This document shows, one piece after another, positions 59,774 to 64,000 of a stretch of 64,000 nt of DNA. The notes under the pieces were generated by a model. It searched no databases. It was not told the DNA's origin and saw only the letters and a program-made list of their open reading frames with translations. A program made the translations under genes and the position numbers. Origin of the DNA: Mucilaginibacter polytrichastri (lineage in GTDB: Bacteria > Bacteroidota > Bacteroidia > Sphingobacteriales > Sphingobacteriaceae); contig NZ_MPPL01000001.1 of assembly GCF_001911425.1 (NCBI RefSeq), positions 1,883,056-1,947,055 of the forward strand, given 5' to 3'. Every line of letters starts with the position of its first letter. Position 1 is the first letter of the stretch.

Positions 59774-60366
59774 AATATAAAAATAATTAAGCTTCTGGAG
59801 CCGTGGGCGCCCAGCACTAATGACTGCTCAATATCTGCCGTTTTTGATGGGCCGGATATAAAGGTGGCGAAGCCGTAATCCGCATTTTCGGTTCTTTTGT
59901 AAGCAGCATGCATATCAGCTACAATGGCTGTTGCGTCAACAATCAGAGCCAGGTGCTGCGTTATAAAAGGTAATACCCGGTTGCCCATTTGTTGTTCGGT
60001 AAGCCATAAAGCACCATTCTCGGCTACGCCAAACTCAGCCTTTAAAATAGCTAATTCAACATTCTCAAGGCTATGCGGGTTAGCTTCGTTCAAAACAGAA
60101 GAATCCTCTGCAAATGTTTTCAATTCGGGTATAGGCGATACAACCCTTAATGGCGATATAATACGTTGTTGAACATGGCCTTCGATATCATCCAGGCTAT
60201 CTATAAAAATAATCTGCGATCCAATATTGGTAGCTGACGTACAAAAAGTGTTTAGAATAATTTCCGGCGATTGGTTAACCGTTGCCAGCATATCAATTAT
60301 AGGTGCATCAACATGCGATGGTTGGTTTTTATCGACCAATGCTAATATTTCGGCTCTGCTGCTCAT
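59761..60366 (-). CDS. lutC: LutC-like LUD-domain protein
   Basis: A 201-residue LUD-domain protein, the third subunit of the LutABC L-lactate oxidising system. Recognisable parts: [42 protein letters not shown] and [30 protein letters not shown] at the C-terminus. Its start lies 17 nt after lutB ends. With LutA and LutB it would oxidise the L-lactate produced by L-fucose breakdown to pyruvate in the cytoplasm. Confidence 0.9.
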   Translation of the reverse strand: [201 protein letters not shown]

Positions 60367-60383
60367 CTGTTATATATTTATAT

Positions 60384-61742
60384 CTACCGGTTGTTTTTAT
60401 ACCAGCTTCCAAAAGACTCTTTAGGCGGGTTAGGCATATCCCGTTGCTTGTACCAGGGATTTAATGGATTGTTAACCGCAAACGGCGCATGCTTAATTAC
60501 CCATCTGCCCGCCTTGCCGGCAGTATTAAAGAGGTTGGGTGATGATAATGTCCAGCCCATTACCTGCATGCCGATACCCTTTTTATGGTCGCCATAGCCT
60601 TCTTTTACAATAACCTGCCGCCATTTGTAAAGCTGATCGTGAATATCAATTTTAACCGGGCATACATTGGTACACGAGCCGCACAGGGTTGATGCAAATG
60701 GCAAATCTGCGTAGTCTTTCATATCGAGGTTAGGTGCTAGTATAGAACCTATTGGGCCTGCTATTGCGGTATGATAACTATGCCCGCCGCTGCGGCGATA
60801 AACCGGGCAGGTATTCATACAAGCCCCGCAACGGATGCATTTTAACGAATTTCTAAAATCAGGCCGCCCTAATTGTGTACTGCGGCCATTATCCACCAAT
60901 ATAATATGCATTTCCTGGCCCGGTCTTGGCTTTTTAAAATGGCTGGAATAAGTGGTGATGGGTTGGCCGGTAGCGCTCCGGGCCAATAATCTTAAAAAAA
61001 CACTGAGGTGTTTACGTTGGGGTACCAGTTTTTCTATACCCATACTGGCTATATGCACATCGGCCAAATGCGCACCCATATCGGCATTGCCTTCATTGGT
61101 ACAAACTACAAATTCGCCTGTTTCTGCTATTGCGAAATTAACACCGGTAAGGGCAGCTTTGCGGGTTATAAATATTTCTCGCAAATGCAGGCGTGCAGTT
61201 TCAGTAAGGATCTGTGGGTCTGATATGCCCGCCTCGATACCTAAATGCTGGTGAAATAATTCGCCGATCTCTTCCTTTTTTTTGTGAATGCAGGGTAATA
61301 CAATATGGCTGGGCGGTTCTTCTGCCAACTGTACTATACGTTCGCCCAAGTCAGAGTCAATAACCTCGATGCCGTTTTGTTCGAGATAGGGGTTAAGGTG
61401 GCATTCTTCAGTAAGCATCGATTTACTTTTCACCATCCGCTTAATGCCGTTACGGTTAAGGATCTCTTTTACTATCTGGTTATGCTCGGCGGCATCTTTA
61501 GCCCAGTGTACAGTTATGCCATTCTTAATAGCATTGGCTTCAAACTGCTGCAAATAATTGCTCAGGTCTGAGAGTACATTGTTTTTGATCTGCGATGCCG
61601 TTTCGCGCAGCAACTCCCAGTTATCAATCTGGTGAGCCGCTTTGTCCCGCTTTTGCCTTACCCACCATAGGGTTTCGTCATGCCAGTTTACACGATCCTC
61701 ATCTTTGTTAAAATCTGCTGCAAGTTCTGCGTGGTTTTTCAT
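60384..61742 (-). CDS. lutB: LutB-like iron-sulfur L-lactate oxidation protein
   Basis: A 452-residue protein. The LUD domain (about 60-290) includes KSKSMLTEECHLN, AIAETGEFVVCTNEGNADM and the TGQPITTYSSHF segment. Two ferredoxin-type clusters follow: Cys302, 305, 308 and 312 (CIRCGACMNTCPVYRRSGGH) and Cys354, 357 and 361 (CGSCTNVCPVKIDIHDQL). It passes lactate electrons to the chain. It lies between lutA and lutC with short gaps. Confidence 0.95.
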   Translation of the reverse strand: MKNHAELAADFNKDEDRVNWHDETLWWVRQKRDKAAHQIDNWELLRETASQIKNNVLSDLSNYLQQFEANAIKNGITVHWAKDAAEHNQIVKEILNRNGIKRMVKSKSMLTEECHLNPYLEQNGIEVIDSDLGERIVQLAEEPPSHIVLPCIHKKKEEIGELFHQHLGIEAGISDPQILTETARLHLREIFITRKAALTGVNFAIAETGEFVVCTNEGNADMGAHLADVHIASMGIEKLVPQRKHLSVFLRLLARSATGQPITTYSSHFKKPRPGQEMHIILVDNGRSTQLGRPDFRNSLKCIRCGACMNTCPVYRRSGGHSYHTAIAGPIGSILAPNLDMKDYADLPFASTLCGSCTNVCPVKIDIHDQLYKWRQVIVKEGYGDHKKGIGMQVMGWTLSSPNLFNTAGKAGRWVIKHAPFAVNNPLNPWYKQRDMPNPPKESFGSWYKNNR

Positions 61743-61771
61743 GGTGCTTTCAGTAAATTATAATGTCAGAT

Positions 61772-62515
61772 TTATACTGCAACCCCGTTTAATATTTCAG
61801 CAATATGTATCACCTTAACATCGCTTTTTTGCCTGTTCAACAAGCCTTCCATATGCATCAGGCATGACATATCTGCCGAGGTAATAAATTCCGCATGGTG
61901 TTGTATGTGATCGCTAATCCGGTCTTTTCCCATTTTGGCAGATATCGCTTCTTCGCTTACGCAAAAGGTACCACCAAAACCACAGCACTCATCGGGTCTG
62001 CTTAAGTCAATTAACTCCAGATCTTTAACCATACCCAGCAGTTTGCCCGGTTTAGAAAAATAAGGGGCATTAAGCTCGCTCATTTGCGAAATTTTTAAGC
62101 CTCGCTGCCCATGGCAGCTTTGGTGCAAACCTACCTTATGCGGGAAACTTGAGTTCAGATGCTCAATTTTGAGCACATCTGTTAAAAACTCCGTTAGCTC
62201 ATAGATGGTGTGATGGATTTTGTCGGCTTCGGCTTTAGTTTCCCCCGGATGTAAATGCTCTTTAATATGTAACACGCAGCTGCCGGATGGCGAAACGATA
62301 TAATCATATTCCGCAAAATTCTCGATAAACAGTTTACTGCAACCAGCCGCCAGGTGCTCATAACCAGAATTCGCCATGGGTTGGCCACAGCAGGTTTGGT
62401 TGGGCGGATAAACTACATTAACACCCAGTTTTTCCAATAATTGCAAGGTTGCTTTTGCAGCATTGGGATAAAACTGGTCGATATAGCAAGGGATAAAAAG
62501 GGCAACGGTGATCAT
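61772..62515 (-). CDS. lutA: LutA-like CCG-domain L-lactate oxidation protein
   Basis: A 247-residue protein with two cysteine-rich CCG domains: PPNQTCCGQPMANSGY (about 40) and PDECCGFGGTFCVSEE (about 178), plus HQSCHGQRGL. This is the glycolate oxidase GlcF/LutA family subunit that binds iron-sulfur clusters. It starts 11 nt after the L-fucose dehydrogenase gene ends, tying lactate oxidation to the fucose operon. Confidence 0.93.
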   Translation of the reverse strand: MITVALFIPCYIDQFYPNAAKATLQLLEKLGVNVVYPPNQTCCGQPMANSGYEHLAAGCSKLFIENFAEYDYIVSPSGSCVLHIKEHLHPGETKAEADKIHHTIYELTEFLTDVLKIEHLNSSFPHKVGLHQSCHGQRGLKISQMSELNAPYFSKPGKLLGMVKDLELIDLSRPDECCGFGGTFCVSEEAISAKMGKDRISDHIQHHAEFITSADMSCLMHMEGLLNRQKSDVKVIHIAEILNGVAV

Positions 62516-62526
62516 GCTGTTGGGTA

Positions 62527-63309
62527 TTAAGTAATAGAGCGGTCTAAATGTACATAGCCACCATCTACATAAGTAATTTGCCCGGTAGTGTGACTGGATA
62601 GGGGCGACAGCAAAAACACAGCCATGTTGGCAATCTCTTCTGTAGTGGTCATTCGTTTTCCCAAGGGAATATTTTGTACAATTGATTGTAGCTTTTCTTC
62701 CGGATTTTCAACCGTGTTGATCCATCTTTCGTACAAAGGTGTCCAGCATTCGGCAACTACTACGGCATTAACCCTAATGTTGTGTGGCAACAGTTCAACT
62801 GCCCATTCCCTCGTTAAGGCATTGCGGCCGCCGTTGGATGCCGCATAAGCAGATGTACCTCCCTGGCCTGTATCGGCTGTTTTAGAGGTAATATTTAATA
62901 TGCTGCCCTGCGATTTAATTAAAGCTGGTAGTGCGTAATGAGCCATTAAGTAATAGTGAATCAGGTTTTTATGAAGTGAAATTATGAATTTTTCATAATT
63001 ACCGCTTTGCAAACCAACACCATCGTTTTCACCGGCATTATTTACCAGGCCGTCAATGCGGCCAAACTTTGCAAGTACGGCATTAATAGCTTCTTCACAT
63101 GATTCGGGCTTACAGAGATCGGCTTCAACCTGAAATGCTTTACCACCATTATTTTCAATCTCATGGACGGTTTTCAGGTTCTCGGCAGCGGTACGGCTTA
63201 CAATTACAGCAATTGCACCTTCGCGGGCTAAAACCTGCGAAATGCCTTTACCAATCCCTCTTGCACCACCGGTAACAACGATCACTTTATCTTTAAGTTG
63301 TAAATCCAT
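62527..63309 (-). CDS. SDR L-fucose dehydrogenase, with Asn in place of catalytic Lys
   Basis: This 260-residue SDR has the cofactor motif TGGARGIGKG (13-22) and the features of bacterial L-fucose dehydrogenases: VNNAGENDGVGL, NLIHYYLMAHYALP, ITSKTADTGQGGTSAY, ALTREWAVELL, CWTPLYERWI and the C-terminal GYVHLDRSIT. It would oxidise L-fucose to its lactone. Ser142 and Tyr155 are present, but the YxxxK Lys is Asn159 (YAASN, codon AAC). This may slow catalysis, or another residue may serve. It could instead be the 2-keto-3-deoxy-L-fuconate dehydrogenase of the same route, but the tail pattern favours the first step. Confidence 0.85.
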   Translation of the reverse strand: MDLQLKDKVIVVTGGARGIGKGISQVLAREGAIAVIVSRTAAENLKTVHEIENNGGKAFQVEADLCKPESCEEAINAVLAKFGRIDGLVNNAGENDGVGLQSGNYEKFIISLHKNLIHYYLMAHYALPALIKSQGSILNITSKTADTGQGGTSAYAASNGGRNALTREWAVELLPHNIRVNAVVVAECWTPLYERWINTVENPEEKLQSIVQNIPLGKRMTTTEEIANMAVFLLSPLSSHTTGQITYVDGGYVHLDRSIT

Positions 63310-63352
63310 TTAGTTTGTTAATCAGTTAGTTAAAATTAATCTCCAAAAAGGA

Positions 63353-64000
63353 TTAGCTTTTTGAATAACTAACAAGTGTTTGCTTTGAAGTGCCTAGGCC
63401 GTCGATTCCTAATTCAACCACATCACCAGGTTTTAAATAAACCGGTGGTTTAAAGCCTAAGCCAACCCCTGCAGGTGTACCTGTAGAAATTACATCACCA
63501 GGCAACAAAGTCATAAATTGGCTTACGTAAGAGATAATATGCGGGATTTTAAAAATAAAATTAGCCGTATTGCCATCCTGCATTTTCTGGCCATTTACCG
63601 TAAGCCATAAACGCAGGTTATCAATATCGCCAAGCTCATCCGGCGTAGCCAGAAAAGGGCCTAAAGGAGCAAAGGTATCGCAGCCTTTTCCCTTATCCCA
63701 GGTACCATTGCGCTCCAACTGAAACTCACGTTCTGATACATCATTATGCAGTACATAACCTGCCACATAATCAAGTGCTTCGGCTTCTTCTACATAAGCT
63801 GCCTTTTTACCAATCACTATGGCGAGTTCAACTTCCCAATCTGTTTTTACAGAGTTTTTGGGGATCATGATCTCATCATTAGGGCCGGTTAATGAGGTAG
63901 TGCTCTTCATGAAAATAACAGGCTCTGGTGGGAGCGGGGCATTGGTTTCTTTCGCATGGTCGGCATAATTTAAACCGATACACACAATTTTCGACGGCCT
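63353..64000 (-). CDS. FAH-family hydrolase, probable 2,4-diketo-3-deoxy-L-fuconate hydrolase (start outside window)
   Basis: The frame is open to the window edge (RPSKIVCIGLNYADHAKET), so the N-terminal 60-70 residues are missing. FAH-family features: VIFMKSTTSLTGPNDEI, VDWEVELAIVIGKKA-type TDWEVELAIVIGKKA (metal Glu and Asp), YVAGYVLHNDVSEREFQ, DTFAPLGPFL and LLPGDVISTGTPAGVGLG. In the L-fucose pathway this enzyme cleaves 2,4-diketo-3-deoxy-L-fuconate to pyruvate and L-lactate, which fits the dehydrogenase and LutABC downstream. A GTG at 63985 lies inside the domain and is not a credible start. Confidence 0.88.
   Translation of the reverse strand, partial: RPSKIVCIGLNYADHAKETNAPLPPEPVIFMKSTTSLTGPNDEIMIPKNSVKTDWEVELAIVIGKKAAYVEEAEALDYVAGYVLHNDVSEREFQLERNGTWDKGKGCDTFAPLGPFLATPDELGDIDNLRLWLTVNGQKMQDGNTANFIFKIPHIISYVSQFMTLLPGDVISTGTPAGVGLGFKPPVYLKPGDVVELGIDGLGTSKQTLVSYSKS

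Noticed and set aside
1..64000. tRNA, rRNA, CRISPR arrays, complete insertion sequences or prophage
   Set aside because: Reading both strands by eye showed no cloverleaf T-loop pattern, no regularly spaced repeats, and no intact transposase or phage structural gene. A dedicated RNA search was not possible here.

Overview
The window reads as a chromosomal stretch of a soil- or plant-type Bacteroidota, most like Sphingobacteriaceae (Mucilaginibacter/Pedobacter). The evidence is a SusC/SusD pair with its own ECF sigma factor and FecR anti-sigma, several glycan-degrading enzymes (GH92 x2, GH95, GH109-like, a GH123/DUF6067-like protein), DUF3570/DUF4266/DUF4267 proteins, promoters of the Bacteroidota form TAnnTTTG, and few Shine-Dalgarno sequences. 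No tRNA, rRNA, CRISPR array or intact mobile element was found. Species assignment is inference.

Layout. 1-1000: end of a two-component histidine kinase and a single-domain receiver. 1.07-2.44 kb: Crp/Fnr-type regulator, NIPSNAP-like protein and DUF4267 membrane protein. 2.8-6.6 kb: sulfide/thiosulfate operon (Crp/Fnr regulator, TauE exporter, two YeeE-type half transporters, persulfide dioxygenase-rhodanese fusion). 6.6-8.0 kb: a decayed patch with a tyrosine-integrase remnant. 8.0-13.9 kb: compact operon idi, folE, atypical SDR, FMN reductase-like protein, FAD amine-oxidase-like protein, MpaB/DUF2236 oxygenase and MarR regulator, probably a photo-oxidative or isoprenoid-linked redox pathway. 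14.2-21.4 kb: a flavin/iron module of thioredoxin, ApbE, DUF4266, DUF3570, a VIT/CCC1 transporter, a convergent VIT-like plus cytochrome b561 pair, an OmpR-type two-component system and a Fur-like winged-helix protein. Each of its four transcription units has the same tandem 11-bp repeat placed exactly 5 nt before a -7 element, so the module looks like one regulon.

21.7-37.4 kb: alpha-mannosidase polysaccharide-utilisation locus (sigma, FecR, SusC, SusD, glycerophosphodiesterase, GH92, second GH92) with a YdcF/beta-propeller-like pair. 37.8-44.1 kb: metallo-beta-lactamase-fold hydrolase, a second two-component system divergent from an outer-membrane beta-barrel protein, and a chloramphenicol acetyltransferase-like enzyme. 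44.2-53.4 kb: a putative N-acetylhexosamine (GalNAc) glycan module (DUF5077/DUF3472, galactose mutarotase, GH109-like; hexosamine kinase-like, GH123/DUF6067-like) with a LacI regulator and two matching palindromic operators.

53.4-55.9 kb: adenine deaminase and a HAD phosphatase. 56-64 kb: L-fucose utilisation. A sialidase-like protein and a GH95 alpha-L-fucosidase are followed by a minus-strand operon encoding an FAH-type hydrolase (cut by the window end), L-fucose dehydrogenase and LutA-LutB-LutC. Together these would take L-fucose by the non-phosphorylating route to pyruvate plus L-lactate, and then oxidise the lactate to pyruvate.
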